In this document: positions 24,301 through 34,919 of the stretch, piece by piece
Layout of the letters: each line of letters opens with the position of its first letter
Position numbering within the stretch: position 1 is the first letter of the stretch
Assembly: GCF_949628215.1 (NCBI RefSeq)
Contig: NC_134285.1
Coordinates: forward strand, 26,178,797 to 26,242,796
Direction of reading: 5' to 3'
Source of the DNA: Phalacrocorax aristotelis
Taxonomy: Eukaryota > Chordata > Aves > Suliformes > Phalacrocoracidae
Length of the DNA stretch: 64,000 bases
Notes under the pieces: generated by a model
What the model saw: the letters and a program-made list of their open reading frames with translations, nothing else
Databases searched by the model: none
Told to the model about the DNA's origin: nothing
Translations under genes and position numbers: made by a program

Positions 24301-27300
24301 CCCACGCAGATAATGGTCCAGTTCAGTGGAGCAGTATTTTGTACGGTGTCTCTTTTCCTGTGAGACATCAGAACTAGAGTTTTGGCAGTGCATCAAGGGT
24401 AGGTAAATTCAAAACAGATCAGAGGAAGCTCGCTGTAGGGAAGTGTAGATAACTCTGGAAATTGTGCTCGGGGAATTAACTTGGTTCCAGAACTAATGGC
24501 AGAACTCTAAGACCCTGTTTTATATGTGTGACTAAAATGAGTAGTTAAACTTTATCAAAGCTAACAGCTGTAGGATCAGGAAAGAAATGGTTTGTTCCAT
24601 ATGAAGGTCTGCATAACTTGGTCATCTTAGATTCCCTCTGAGGCATCAGGTCCTGGTCCCAGCATAAGACTTCGGTAAAGGAAGGGAGTAAGCTGATAGG
24701 AATTGTTTTTGCTGTTCCTTTACTAGCAAATTAACTTTGTTTGCATTCTTCTTACACCAGGTTCACAGCCAAGGGTTCTTAGTGGAGGAGGATGGGAATG
24801 CACAGACACACCGTGTGCTGCTGAGTGACGTGACAGGAGAGGCGGTGTGTGCGTTCCTGCGATACCTTTATGCTGCTGATGCTGACGTCCCTGCTGGCGT
24901 GCTGCCCCAGGTGGGGGCTCTGGCTGCCAGGTTTGTATCCTGAGCATGTTTTGGACCCCCTTATGCTTTCAGCCGCACAGACCCCAACCTGATATCTTCC
25001 CTTGCAGTTTTAGTGGCTTACAAATTCCATAGTCCTCTGCTTACATTTTAGATGAAACTTGCAGATAAGAACATCCTACCCTCATCTTTTCAATGAGTCT
25101 CTCTTCAGGTTGTATCTGTGTGAGATTTTCTATGTTCAGTATGTGCTTAGCAAACTTTTGCCAAGAGTTTTGTCTCAGGATGTTTATTGACAGCTGATGT
25201 TGATGATGATGAGCATATCTTCTCTTTGTGATTCTCAAAGCATTGCACTAGCGATGCACTTAATCTGAACAACACTTGCAGAATGTATTGGATACTTAGA
25301 ACTCTAATGTGTTGTGTCAGCCATGCTCTCGGTTGTGATCCTAGGCATGCACTGATTAAAGAGCTTGAAGTAGGAGCAGCTGCTGAGGTACGGTGGGTAA
25401 ATGGTTGGGTCTTGCCAAAAGGTACGTACAGAGGTGCGCTGTCACTCCAAAAAGCCATGAAGCTTGCACATGACAGACATTATCTAGCCCCAGCCATTTT
25501 ATGGGGCTCTCACCAGTGCCAATGGCAAAGGGGTTTTAGTGTAGTCATATAGCTGTTTAGTCTCAAACACAAAAAAGGAAGAGTGAGCCTCATGCTTTCA
25601 TGTGAGTGACTCCTGGAAAAGCAAATTCCAAATTTTAGGAGTATACTGCATCTTGTGCATCCTCATGCAAATTCTTTACAAGGCTCACATCAGGCAGCCA
25701 AATGGTGAAGAAATACTGGAAGAGGAAAATACTAACATCACTATTATATCCTTGCAGGTTTGGTGTGAGGGAACTGATTGCAAAGTGTGAAAACAGCACT
25801 GGAGAGAGTCAGATGTCTTCTGGAGTGGATTCAGAAGATGATCTTCTCTCTGTGATGGATGATAAAGATTGTGACGACAGAGCTGAGAACTTCCAAGACC
25901 TCTTGAAGTTGATGTGGGTGGGTGAAGATGAGGAAGAAGTAGTTATGATGAATGCTGAATACCAGAAGGAAGATGAAAATGGGGTGGGTGAACAGGAGCT
26001 TGAGGAAATCTATGAGTTTGCTGCAACTCAGAGAAAGATGGTTCAAGGTGAAACAGAGGTGAGCGAGGGAACAGACTGTAGAACCTGCAGTGATACTGGG
26101 GCAGCCCAAGGTACAAACCAGCAAACTGAGGAGGAGGAGGTAAAGAGATCTCAGTCTGCTTCAATAAGCAACAGCTTCAAAGATCTGAGGGATGGCAATG
26201 ATGTGGAAAGATCTAAATGTGACTTGTCTGCACAAGAAGAGAAAATGCAGGATATAAATACATGCAAAAGTGTGAATGATCCACAGACAACTTTTGTGCC
26301 TCACCACAGTGAACCTCAAAAATGGGATGCAGCATCCCATGGTGCCACTGCTAATGAAGGAGAGACTGTTAGGAGGTATGAAGGTGTGAAGGATTCCAAG
26401 TCATCTCAGGTCTCACATGATGAGGCAGATCACTCTGAAAAACAATTTCCTAGCTTCCATGGTGATACTAATATAAATGAAAGTTATGAACACTTGTTTT
26501 CTGCAACTCAGGGAGATTACTCTGAGTCTTCCCCAATGAAAGAATTTATCAAAGAGTCGGGAAAGTCTCCTAGTGAAAAACATGTTGATGTTAATGATTC
26601 AGTTCTGTACAGCAAGTCACAAAAAGGCCTCTCTCCACGTAGGAACTGGTTTTGTGGGACTCCTCCTCCCAAACCTTATGTGCCCCTTTTTCCTGCTGTT
26701 GGCTCTTCACCTGCATCTCCAAAATCAGAGAGAAAGTTTGCCATGGAACATGTGTCAACACCAAAGCAAAACAAAAAGGAAAAATCATTCCCATCTGATG
26801 AAATACACTTTCAGAAAGCCAACAAGCTGGATACTGCATCAAGCAATGAGAACACAATTTCTCCAGCAGAGCTTCCCTGCATTCATTTAAACAAGCATAC
26901 GTATATCCCAGTGTCATCACTGGTCATCAGAACTCAGGATGCTGCAGCTCAGGAGAACAAGGAGGGTGATGTTATTGTTTTATCTTCTGATGATGAAATG
27001 GAGTTACAACTAGACAAGAAGTCGCCAGAGTCAGGCTCTGCTCTGAAGAAAATGGAAATCCCTGGGCAACTGAAATGTGCAAATGGAGAACAAGGTCCTG
27101 AGGTACCAAAACCTGAACGTAACTCATCAGTCACTGAAGCAGAGCAGAGATCAACCCAGGTCTCATGTGGCATTACAGATACAGTGCATATAGGTAATGA
27201 TGTAAAGATGCCCACTGAATTGCCTCTCGGCAGACAAATAGATGCTTGTACTGAGAGCAAAAGGAGGGCAAACCTGAGCCCTGAAAAAAGCCTCGGTCAT

Positions 27301-30300
27301 GAAATGTCTTCAGGTACAGACAGCTCATGGCTAGTGCCAGACACACCGGTTCTGAGCAAAAGCAGAAGCTTCTCAACACAGACTCAGGTCACAAGTATTA
27401 ATTCTTTAAAGAGTACAGGATCTAAAGTCAGCACAAAGAACTTAGCAACAGGTAACAGTAACTATGAAATGACTGGAAGTTTAATAAAAGCTTGTGAAAC
27501 AACATTGTCAGACAAACATTTGCCTGTGGAGAACTCAGTCAGTGAAAAGAGCCCTTTCAGCAGCCCAGCAGCAGGACCATTTTCCAAGAACTCCCCACCA
27601 GTTTCTCCAGTGGATCCAGTTCTCCTCTCCCCTGGCCACACCAAAGTAAAAAGCAAATGTGTTGAGATCTCATTTTTATCCAAACCTGTGCCTCTGTGCC
27701 ATGAGCAGTCATTGAAAGATAAAACAAATATCAGTGTGGTTGAGATAGAGGACAGTGAAAAGGAGATAAGTCTGCCTTCTTTGAGTAGTAGTGTCTTGCT
27801 TTGTGACGAGCCCCCAGTCCCTGTTGATGACTGCTGGCGTGTTGAATATCTGTCACCCATCAGAGGCAACAGCCAGGACTCCAACCAGGTCAGCTGTGCA
27901 AAGACCAGCACTGCCACCAGCCCCAGACCTGGCTCTTGGCATGACCAGTGGGAGAGCCCAGTCCACACACAGGAAATTAAGGGCAGTACCCCTCTTCGAG
28001 GAAGTCCTGTTGGCAGAACAACTTTGCTCCGTCTTGAAAAGAGTCCTCTTGAGACCTGTTCATCAGTGGGCAGTAGACTGAGTTACCTGAACTCCAAAAT
28101 CTGGGGTGACTGGAACGGGGAAGAAGAGGAAGATGAATTTCCAGAGATACTTCCTCTGTCTCAGAGGTTGTCAGCTGCAGCAGATGTGCGTCAGACAGAT
28201 CCTGTAAAGACTCCTGGTGAGAGCTTGTATTGATACTAGATTGATTGGGCTAGGTTAAATTGTTTCATTTTAAGTGGTCATCTCACCTGTGGTTCACTTG
28301 ATACATTGAAGGGGTCTTTCAGCCTTCTGAGGTGAAGGACTTGTCAGGGCCAGGCACAAAGCAGGTGCAGTCATCTTCTGATGTGGGAGAGCGCACAACC
28401 TAACCAAAACAGAACAAAAAAACAACCTTCAGCTTGCATGCCAGTGGATATTCGTTCCCCGTAGTAGTGGGTGCTCTCTACAGTCTTGCTTTTCACACAT
28501 TTGTGAAGTGATGCTTGTGCTAACGTACACAAGGACATCAGGTAAGCAACACAGTGGTGCAGGCACAGATGGTTTCCTTGTGTTGAGGCTAGCTGGGGGT
28601 GGGTGCCTGTCCCTGACTATGGGTAGGTTTCATGCCTGCTGCAGTACAAAGCTTTGCTGATGCACTGCTGTCTTGTGCTGCCTTCTGTTTGCCAGTTCTG
28701 CGCCCTTGCAACAGACCTCTGCATGCACATATCCTTGCATGGTTCCTTCCAAGACCAGTAATTGATCTCATAGTATCTAATTAAATATGTTATTAATTAT
28801 GTCATACTAAGTAATTAGTTTAATGGGTGTTTAGAATGTGATGTGTGAGACTGTGCTTCACAGTATCAGTAAATTGGTATCATTAAATCAGTATCTAACC
28901 CAGGACCCCAGAAGCTTGACTTGCTCAGTTTCTTCTGCATCATGTCCCTATTATGAAATTTCCTTCCTGGGAGAAGAACCACTTTCCAGAATTCAGTAAA
29001 CATGTTTTTTTAACTGCCTTGTAAACGTTGCCTGTTCTAACAAAGCCCTGAATGGGCTTCGCATTCAGACATCTTAATTTAAGCTGTTTTCTACTTAAAG
29101 TCAATAAAAACCAAGTACCCAGTTCAGGGCAAAAAAAGTGTTGACTGTTCTGTCCAATATGAAACTTAGTAATAATTAAAAGAGCTTGTAGGAAAGTAGA
29201 GCTAATTAAACAATTATTATATAGTAGTAGAATATCTGCCACTAAAAGGGGAAGTTATCAGTCATTTTAAGTCCTTTCTGTACCAATTCTGATCATGGTA
29301 ATTTCGTTCTGCTGCAGAACCTTCCTGTCAGGAGAACAAGCCTCCCGGCACTCCAGTGACACCAATGCCAGCTTACTCCATCATGGAGACACCACAGCTG
29401 AAGAAGGAGTTGCGTAGGTTAGCATTACCTCCATGATTACACCTCTTTACAAGCAGCAGCTTGCTAGCAGGTAGTGTGAAGGAAAGCTCCTGGGCTGAAA
29501 GTGAAACCATGGTGAAGCTCCAGTCAGTGTTTCTTGAGGTCATGTCACACTTTTCCAGCTGACCACTGGACTTTCTGGCCTGAGCCTCTTCCTGAGCTGT
29601 GACAGTGGAAGGTGCAGCATTATCTTAACCTAAGCTTCCACCTTTCTCTTTCAGATTTGGAGTTCGTGCTCTCCCAAAACGCCAGATGGTGTTAAAGCTG
29701 AAGGAGATATTTCAGTATACTCACCAGGACGTGGACTCTGACTTTGAGGATGAAATCCCATCTTCCCAGCCTCCCCTGCAGAAGGCCCCGGCCAAACTCT
29801 CTAGGCAGTCAAAGGCAGACCAGGCTGCAGGTGGAAAGCGTGCCAGTGCCTCAAGGGCTGTGGGCAAAAAGAAGCAGGTTGCTAAGGCTTCTTCAGTGCT
29901 CCCTGTGGGGAGGGCTGATGATGACCTTGTTGGATCCCATGAAACGGGCTGTGTAGCACCCAAGGAGGGAATTAAAATGACACATTGCCCACAAGGACCC
30001 AAAGAGCAGAAAAGGTCATCTGTATCTCCAGAGAGATGGACTCTGGCAGCTGATGGTGAGGAACCAATGCTCTCAGCGTCTCAGGAGTCTGACTTTTCTT
30101 CAGTGGATGGTAGTGACATCTCTTCTGATTCACAGAGGTAAGGGAACAAAATAAAACACAAAACAGTCAATGGTGCAGGACAGAGATGAGCTAGGAATGT
30201 GGCAAACAGAAGTGAGTGTCCATGTGGCCCTGCTACCTCCTCAGGCATGTCACTTGAAGGTCAACACACTCCTACGAAAGAAATAGGTTTTGTTTTTTTA

Positions 30301-31087
30301 CTTTAATTCCCAGCGAGCTGTTCTCAGAGCACAAAAGTGCTTGTGGCTGCATGTGTGCAAGGCCCAAATCTAGCATGCCTTGTCTCTGCAAGTTAGAGCG
30401 ACAAGGAGCACTCAGTGTTGACTGAGAACCCGCAGCTAGAGCAGGGATAGATGCTCAGCAGAAGCTGTCACAGTATGGCAGCAGTAGGCACCATAGGTCA
30501 GGAGCAAGGAATGCCAGACAGCTCCAGGGCTTGGTGAGCAGTACCAGCGCTCTCACGGCTGGGATGGGGAAATTTGCAGAAAACGTGCCATGTTTTGCTT
30601 CACTCATTTTTTGGGTGCTGGTATCAGAGAGTCTGTGATCCTGTAGAGGGTAGTCACAGGGATTGGCCGCCGGGGTCTTGGGGAGCTCTGGTCCTGTCCC
30701 GGATGGCCTCTTCTTTCCTTGATCTCTGGTCTACTTGATCTTGCTTTTAGTTCTTTTGTGAATGGATTTGAAGCCTGTGCTTTTGCATCCGAGGAGGAAG
30801 AAGAGGAGCTTCCAGCATCTCAGGCAGCATCTCGGGAAGAAGATAAGCTGGAGGCAGTAAGGTGCTACATCCGTTCAAACACAGCTCTGTACCACAAGAT
30901 TCTCTTTTATGAGCCAATTGAGCTGGCTGAGCTGCATGCTGAGCTGAAACAGAACGGCATTAAAATTTCCAAGGCAAAGCTGCTGGACTTTTTAGATGCT
31001 CACTGTATCACATTTACCACAGCTGGAGCCCGGAAAGAGAAGGAACAGAAAAGAAAGGGGAACAAAAAACAGAGGAGACGATACTGA
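5959..31087 (+). CDS. SLX4: SLX4 structure-specific endonuclease subunit (14 coding exons)
   Basis: SLX4 (FANCP/BTBD12) is the nuclear scaffold for the SLX1, MUS81-EME1 and XPF-ERCC1 nucleases in Holliday-junction resolution, crosslink repair and telomere maintenance. Exons: 5959-6367, 7528-7791, 8607-8781, 10484-10699, 11668-11882, 13002-13315, 16951-17230, 18633-18721, 22869-23015, 24761-24930, 25758-28216, 29318-29417, 29655-30137, 30751-31087. All phases agree, giving 5658 nt (1885 residues; human about 1834). Domains in order: two UBZ4 fingers (C262, C265, H280, C284; C304, C307, H320, C324), an [12 protein letters not shown] motif in exon 7, BTB about 667-760, an FAATQRK motif, two SUMO-interaction motifs (about 1165-1176 and 1418-1426), SAP about 1614-1640, and the C-terminal SLX1-binding domain. 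The start is uncertain: ATG 5959 lies in front of possible acceptors at 5968 and 5993, so the true start may be in an upstream exon. Residue numbers assume ATG 5959. Confidence 0.95.
6368..7527. other. SLX4: SLX4 intron 1
   Basis: Bounded by GTGAGT at 6368 and CTAG at 7527. Apart from the small tandem repeat nothing is recognised. The ORF that starts at 7380 is mostly exon 2 read through. Confidence 0.8.
6652..6676. repeat. Short (ATAGAAT)n tandem repeat
   Basis: About three and a half copies of ATAGAAT in SLX4 intron 1. Confidence 0.8.
7528..7791 (+). CDS. SLX4: SLX4 exon 2
   Basis: The acceptor is CCCCCTCTAG and the donor G|GTACGT. Contains [13 protein letters not shown], matching the human AQLVLQRMQQFKR block. 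264 nt, phase 1 to 1. Confidence 0.93.
8607..8781 (+). CDS. SLX4: SLX4 exon 3 (UBZ4 finger 1)
   Basis: The acceptor is TTTGCCAG and the donor ACAG|GTGAAA. Encodes most of the first UBZ4 ubiquitin-binding finger ([14 protein letters not shown]...REQHVNR); its last cysteine comes from the next exon. This finger recruits SLX4 to ubiquitylated crosslink sites in the known family. Confidence 0.95.
8782..10483. other. SLX4: SLX4 intron 3
   Basis: AT-rich intron without recognisable repeats or exons. Confidence 0.75.
10484..10699 (+). CDS. SLX4: SLX4 exon 4 (UBZ4 finger 2)
   Basis: The acceptor is ATCTCACAG and the donor CCAG|GTAAGC. Supplies the last Cys of finger 1 and the whole second finger ([10 protein letters not shown]...THLKRC), then LLLQAVQLQ, which is conserved with human. 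Confidence 0.95.
11668..11882 (+). CDS. SLX4: SLX4 exon 5
   Basis: The acceptor is TATTTCAG and the donor TCAG|GTATGT. Encodes a lysine-rich stretch and [12 protein letters not shown], equivalent to human DLLVAMALSRS. 215 nt, phase 2 to 1. Confidence 0.93.
11883..13001. other. SLX4: SLX4 intron 5
   Basis: Intron bounded by GTATGT and a strong pyrimidine tract ending TTAAAG. Nothing else is supported; the ORF at 12328-12750 has no similarity. Confidence 0.75.
13002..13315 (+). CDS. SLX4: SLX4 exon 6 (XPF-binding region)
   Basis: The acceptor is CTTTTTAAAG and the donor GCAG|GTGCAA. Contains the [19 protein letters not shown] and LWNISALTG blocks of the conserved MLR region that binds XPF-ERCC1 in the family. 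Ends in phase 0. Confidence 0.93.
13700..14208 (+). mobile_element. CR1 LINE fragment, 5' part of a split copy
   Basis: In SLX4 intron 6. Translations in two frames match the end of the CR1 reverse transcriptase [23 protein letters not shown], then [20 protein letters not shown] and [10 protein letters not shown] frame change lies between them, so the copy is dead. The 3' end stops exactly at a retroviral insertion, with CTGGT at 14204-14208 forming one target duplication. Confidence 0.92.
14209..14300 (-). repeat. Truncated 3' LTR (terminal ~90 bp only)
   Basis: Matches the right end (minus orientation) of the complete LTR at 15066-15155, with about 10 differences over 88 aligned positions counted by eye. 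After 'GAGAGAATTGG' the similarity stops, so most of this LTR has been deleted. Confidence 0.85.
14358..14933 (-). CDS. Uninterrupted 191-codon ORF inside the broken retrovirus
   Basis: The ORF starts at ATG 14933 and runs to a stop at 14358 on the sense strand of the element, between the primer-binding site and the truncated LTR. It predicts two or three hydrophobic stretches and several cysteines and NxS/T sites. It does not match a retroviral core protein I recognise. It may be a leader ORF of a non-autonomous family, a leftover envelope-like segment, or chance. Function unknown. Confidence 0.35.
   Translation of the reverse strand: MLCSAVIRDVLSRRFVIKTLALSVISYLGLAWKPLLYFGYHLIETISNYTSSSERFCREETQNGTLATILCNVSSFITTTFQYLEHPWVVKIHLLVLLWQTVSVLSKVNKQFKNIIQRSAPRLDTYVWQGMWDSMGKCLRWWVPPVLWDFTPDQMQNPEKSVEYLEEVCCDPGNSRETQVTAMCWGLAHAY
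15042..15057 (-). other. Primer-binding-site-like element of the retrovirus
   Basis: On the minus strand this reads TGGCGCCCAACATGGG, resembling the 3' end complement of a tRNA-Lys primer. It lies 8 bp inside the end of the 5' LTR, the expected location, and fixes the element's orientation. Confidence 0.75.
15066..15612 (-). repeat. Full-length retroviral LTR
   Basis: 547 bp with TG...CA ends (TGTCGTGG on the plus strand to CCATGACA). It contains an A/AAT-rich tract at about 15190-15247 and the block around 'TATCCCTTTGGTCAGTTT' typical of a common avian LTR family (recalled). Confidence 0.88.
15613..15876 (+). mobile_element. CR1 LINE fragment, 3' part of the split copy
   Basis: Resumes the CR1 text exactly after the duplicated CTGGT ('GACCAATGTTAGGACCCAAGGGAATGG'-type). 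It encodes the RLPREV block and ends with the CR1 3' terminus and a degenerate ATGATTCT tail. Confidence 0.92.
16951..17230 (+). CDS. SLX4: SLX4 exon 7
   Basis: The acceptor is CTTGATCAG and the donor CCAG|GTAAGT. Carries [12 protein letters not shown], equivalent to human LQDLVDLAREGL. 280 nt, phase 0 to 1. Confidence 0.93.
18633..18721 (+). CDS. SLX4: SLX4 exon 8 (89 nt)
   Basis: A small exon with acceptor CTTCTTTGAG and donor AAGA|GTAAGG. It encodes [13 protein letters not shown], which aligns with human TGFVVPSQDKH. It restores phase 0 exactly as needed before the BTB exon, which is strong support despite its size. Confidence 0.88.
19088..20075 (-). mobile_element. CR1 LINE 3' portion, minus orientation
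   Basis: In SLX4 intron 8. Begins on the plus strand with ATAGAATCACAGAATCATAC, the reverse complement of the CR1 tail. Minus-strand translation gives reverse transcriptase text ([48 protein letters not shown]) in 19558-20067, then frame changes downstream. The catalytic FADD is FAND here, and frameshifts split the rest, so the copy is inactive. Its 5' portion is missing. Confidence 0.93.
20076..22868. other. SLX4: SLX4 intron 8, part after the CR1
   Basis: No exon, RNA gene or clear repeat seen. The intron runs from the GTAAGG donor after exon 8 to the TTCTAG acceptor before exon 9. Confidence 0.65.
22869..23015 (+). CDS. SLX4: SLX4 exon 9 (BTB domain, first part)
   Basis: The acceptor is TATGTTCTAG and the donor ATT|GTAAGT. 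Encodes [20 protein letters not shown] and the [14 protein letters not shown] core of the BTB/POZ dimerisation domain. The human HKF is HMF here. Confidence 0.95.
23016..25757. other. SLX4: SLX4 introns 9 and 10
   Basis: Two introns separated by exon 10 (24761-24930). Nothing additional is recognised. Confidence 0.7.
24761..24930 (+). CDS. SLX4: SLX4 exon 10 (BTB domain, second part)
   Basis: The acceptor is CTTACACCAG and the donor CCAG|GTTTGT. Encodes [21 protein letters not shown], the second half of the BTB fold. 170 nt, phase 0 to 2. Confidence 0.94.
25758..28216 (+). CDS. SLX4: SLX4 exon 11 (large central exon)
   Basis: A 2459-nt exon with acceptor ATCCTTGCAG and donor CCTG|GTGAGA. 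It encodes the end of [42 protein letters not shown], two SUMO-interaction cores (VIVLSSDDE and VVEIEDSE) and [10 protein letters not shown], all with clear human counterparts. The human TRF2-binding HRLAP site corresponds to KGLSP here. Confidence 0.97.
28217..29317. other. SLX4: SLX4 intron 11
   Basis: AT-rich intron with no further feature seen. Confidence 0.75.
29318..29417 (+). CDS. SLX4: SLX4 exon 12
   Basis: The acceptor is TTCTGCTGCAG. Encodes [21 protein letters not shown], nearly identical to human. The donor TAG|GTTAGC is weaker than the others, but phase (1 to 2) and homology fix it. Confidence 0.93.
29655..30137 (+). CDS. SLX4: SLX4 exon 13 (SAP domain)
   Basis: The acceptor is CTCTTTCAG and the donor AGAG|GTAAGG. 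Starts with [24 protein letters not shown], the SAP-like motif, followed by a Lys/Ser-rich linker and [15 protein letters not shown]. Confidence 0.95.
30751..31087 (+). CDS. SLX4: SLX4 exon 14 (SLX1-binding C-terminus, stop)
   Basis: The acceptor is TGCTTTTAG. Encodes [25 protein letters not shown]...[15 protein letters not shown], the conserved C-terminal domain that binds SLX1, then a basic tail and TGA at 31085-31087. Confidence 0.96.
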
Positions 31088-32310
31088 ATGGAGCCTACTC
31101 CTCCATCCTGAAAATTTTGTACATGGAGGCCTTCCTGATAAGCTGGAAACCCTATTCCAGGCTGGTGCTAGTAGTGGTACTGTGGTCAGTGGGTGCGCTG
31201 CTCCTCCTTGTGGCCTGCTGTCAGACGACATGCTGGAGAATGGGTCTGAGCTGAGCTCCCGTTCCCAGCTCTGCTCCAATTTCACAAACTCCTCCAGTCA
31301 CTGTCGTGCCTTCAGCACAGAGGTCATCTGGAGCCTCTTTTTCTTCCCTCAATTTTCCTGCTGTGCCTTTTTTTGTCTTTCTGTTTTTCTAATAGGTTTT
31401 AGGCCGCAATCTTTCTTCATGTTAGTGCTTCTAGAGGCAGGTGCTTCCCTCCATGACACTTGTGAAGAACTTTTTGCTGGCCTTGGGCTGTGAAACAGTT
31501 CACTTTTCAAGTTCCAGTATTCCATAGAATAACCGGCCTGCAAGAAACCAGTCCCCCTTCCCCTCTATAGAGCACTGAATGTTTAGACCCCTGTGACTTG
31601 GTCTTCATTTCTTCAGCGTATGATTGCCCTGCTGATTGTTAAGCCAGGGATCATCGTGGAAATACAATGCCTTTTTTCTGTCCCTGGTTCAATATGCAAT
31701 CTCTGGTAAAGCTCCTTAATCTGTGTTTCTTAAATGGCTGCAAAACAGTGGAGGTGTTTTCCTAGTCTCTTTGTGATGGTTCCCAAAAGCGCCCTGTGAC
31801 ACCAGATGTCACGTGAAAGCCTTTTAATTTCAAACGTTCTGCATTAAAGATACCATCCGCTCCATTTTCTGAGCCCTGTTTTACCTTATCAATGTAGATT
31901 GAGTATGTTTTTAAAAAGACAGTATTATAGTGATCACTGAATCTCTTCAATACTTCTTATAAGCTGATCTAATTCCGCTTCTTTGATTGGTCTCATTTCC
32001 AAACTGGACAGATCTTAGGCTGTAAACCATCTGGGACTCTTGGGGAAATCTTGGACCCTAAATTGTCATCTTTCTTGTGTTTACTTTCACAACATCTTCT
32101 GCCTTTTGTCTGTTCTGGCACAGTTCTGAGTCTGCGAAGAGTCTCACTCAACAAAATGGACACAATGTTTCAAAAAAAGAAGCCAAATTTCTAAACATAT
32201 TTATGTATTTGGAACATATAAATATTTTTCTATTTTTTATATTCTCGGATTTATTTGATTTATATTATATCCAATAAACAATTTGTAAGGTACTAATGAT
32301 AAACAATAAA
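31088..32310 (+). other. SLX4: SLX4 3' UTR with poly(A) signals
   Basis: Follows the SLX4 stop without a further acceptor. It becomes AT-rich near its end. AATAAA hexamers at 32273-32278 and 32305-32310 are the likely cleavage signals. Confidence 0.7.
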
Positions 32311-34915
32311 TAAGGTCTTACGACAGACTTGGGGGGGGTTAAGCGGCAGCATTGGGTTTAGTTGAGAGCAGTAGAGTCTGCGGTCTATGCCCATACTGGC
32401 TGAAACCCTGAGCAGAGAACTGGAGGAAGAGGAGTTGTCACAGGTGCCCAGCATCCAGGAGAGGTGGGAGAGATCATGCAGCAGCGGCTGATGAACAGTG
32501 GATTGGCTGCTGGGAGAGAGACAAGCTGCCCTGTTCATCCGGGCTGTGCAGCCCTGAGGTAAGGGAGACTTGGGGGGAAGGTGTTGGGGTCTGCTGCAAG
32601 GATGGGCTGTGGGGAGGGGTACAGACTGGCTTTGGAGGGGAGGGCTGCTGGGGAAGGGGACATGGGTGACCACTTAGGAACCTCCTCTGTCAGGTGTCTG
32701 TGGTGTGTATAATGGTGGGGGGACCTCCTAGCAAAGCCTTCTGCCATGTCTGGTGAATTTTCAGGATTTTGGGATAGTTTTCTTCCCTGGCAGTCATGGC
32801 ACTTTTCTTCCCCCACCTTCTTGTGCAAGAGCTGCCAGCTGACTTTGTTACCTGAAAAGGGTGAGGCTTGCTCTAAGTGGCATTCCAGGAAATGTTGTTT
32901 CACTCAGTGTACTGTGTATTTCTCTCTCAAGTACACTTCATACATGGAAGAAGCTTCAGTGCTACTTACCAATCTTAATATGACAACATAAATAAGATCC
33001 TTCCCAGCTTTTTTCTCTGTTCTTAGGTAAGACATATTTATGATCAAAGATTTTGCAATCAATTCTTTATTACATCTTAACCTTCAGTGAATGCAGTGTT
33101 CATTCAGTGTCAATTCAAAGATTAGTTCAGCGGATATAAATTACAATTGTTCAAATAGCATTGTGTCATAAAAACCTGTTTATCATGCTACCAAAAAAAA
33201 TCCAAATTTTAGGCACTGAAAGTGTCTCCATCCTCCTGTCCTTGTCATCCTTAAACCTTGCAACTGGGCAGTCTTTGCCTAATGCAGAAAGATTATTTTA
33301 AATATCACATCTGTGCTGTTGAGGTTTGGAGGTGACCACTTTGCAGAGGCTTGCCTCGATGCTTCCTTGTTGCTGAAGTTGACAAAATGAAATGTCTCTT
33401 GTAATTCTCAAACTTTTCTCAGATGATGAGAAAAGGATTTAAAATCTTTTACAGCCTTCAAGACCACAAGGACATGTCTGACGTACACTGCAAATTATCT
33501 GAAAGCAATTATTCATTCACCTGCTTGATCAATCCATAAGCAAAGCCTGCCTCCACAAGCTAAGGCTGGTGTTGCCATTTGCCAGTGATACTGTGTTGCC
33601 AAGTAGTTCATTTTGTATATTTTTCTTCGCTTTCTTACCTTCCTCATTTGTCTTGGAAAATATATTGTCATCATTTTTTATTTCCACCTGTGTAGTAACA
33701 ACTATCAAAAATATTTTAATACTTCTGTAGGTATTAGTTGTTTTTTAAGTTAAATAAAAGAGCAGATACGTTACTGCATTGGACAAAGCTTCTGTCTTAC
33801 CAAGATGCACCATGTGAGCTCTGAGTGAGCTTTGGAAAACAGTGCTTCTAAATTTGCTGTGACAGTCAAATGATCTGTGGGATTGATTATGGATATTCCA
33901 TGTTGGTGTGCGTATTGTCACATTTCCTGCCTGAAAAAATATCCTCAACAGGTTTATTCTGAAAAGCTGTGCTGCAGCTCTTTACGTAATAACATTGCAT
34001 GCGAGAAGAGAGCTGTTTTCTTATATGTGCACCATTCTCAGTGTCCACTTAGTCCAGAAGTCACTCCGTGTTAATGGCATTTGTTGAGTGGGTGTGATCC
34101 ATCACCATGGTCTCTGCCATGGCCAAGACCCATGGAGGGGCCAATTTAACTGCAAAATAGGAGAATGCTATAAAGCACAGCATGGTGACTGGGCCAACAC
34201 AGCCCAGGTGTTATGCTTACAGTGCCAGCATTTAGATATTGAAGGGATAAATCCAAGAGCAATCCTTCCTGGAGTTCTTCAAGGGGACTGGAGCTGTTCT
34301 GGAAGTGCATTTCAAATGTGCTTGTTTGCTTTTCTTATCATTCCAGCATGAAATTTCTTTCAGAGGCATTGCATATCAGCTGCTTGTTGTTTAGTGAAAT
34401 ACAAAGTGCCTGTGAGAGGTGACACAGCCTTCAGCAAAGAATTCTCTGATTTAGTTGCTGTCCCCCAGAAAAGGGTTTCAGAGGTACCTCTGCAGTATTT
34501 CTCTGCCCAGGTTCCTCGCCTCTCCAGCTGCTCAACTGCCCAGGCAGTCATCTAGTAAGATTAGATTACTAAGTACTGAGTGAGATTGCTAAGGATTTAA
34601 ACTCATGCCTAAGATCAGCGCGAGCCCACTCCTCCTCTTCCAACACCACACTGCTCGTGGGACCTAAGGAGGCTCCAGCAGCCTGATAGTGTCCCCAGTA
34701 GGTCCTCATCTCTGGGAAGGGCACTGAGCCCACCTACAAATTTTCAGAGCTCTGCTTTGGTATCCTCTGGATACTTTCTTCTTAGAAAGTGCTGGCTGCT
34801 ATCATGTCTTGTCCCTTGAGCTTCTGGAGTGAAGGATCCGTGTTGACCCCAAGGTGGGCATTTGCTGTTGGCCTGATGCAGATGACCCTTCTCGGCCATG
34901 CAGAGGTGAAGCCTT
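32311..34915. other. Intergenic region between SLX4 and the zinc-finger gene
   Basis: No exon, repeat family or RNA gene is supported. Short ORFs here have no paired splice sites or known motifs. Confidence 0.55.
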
Positions 34916-34919
34916 GCCC

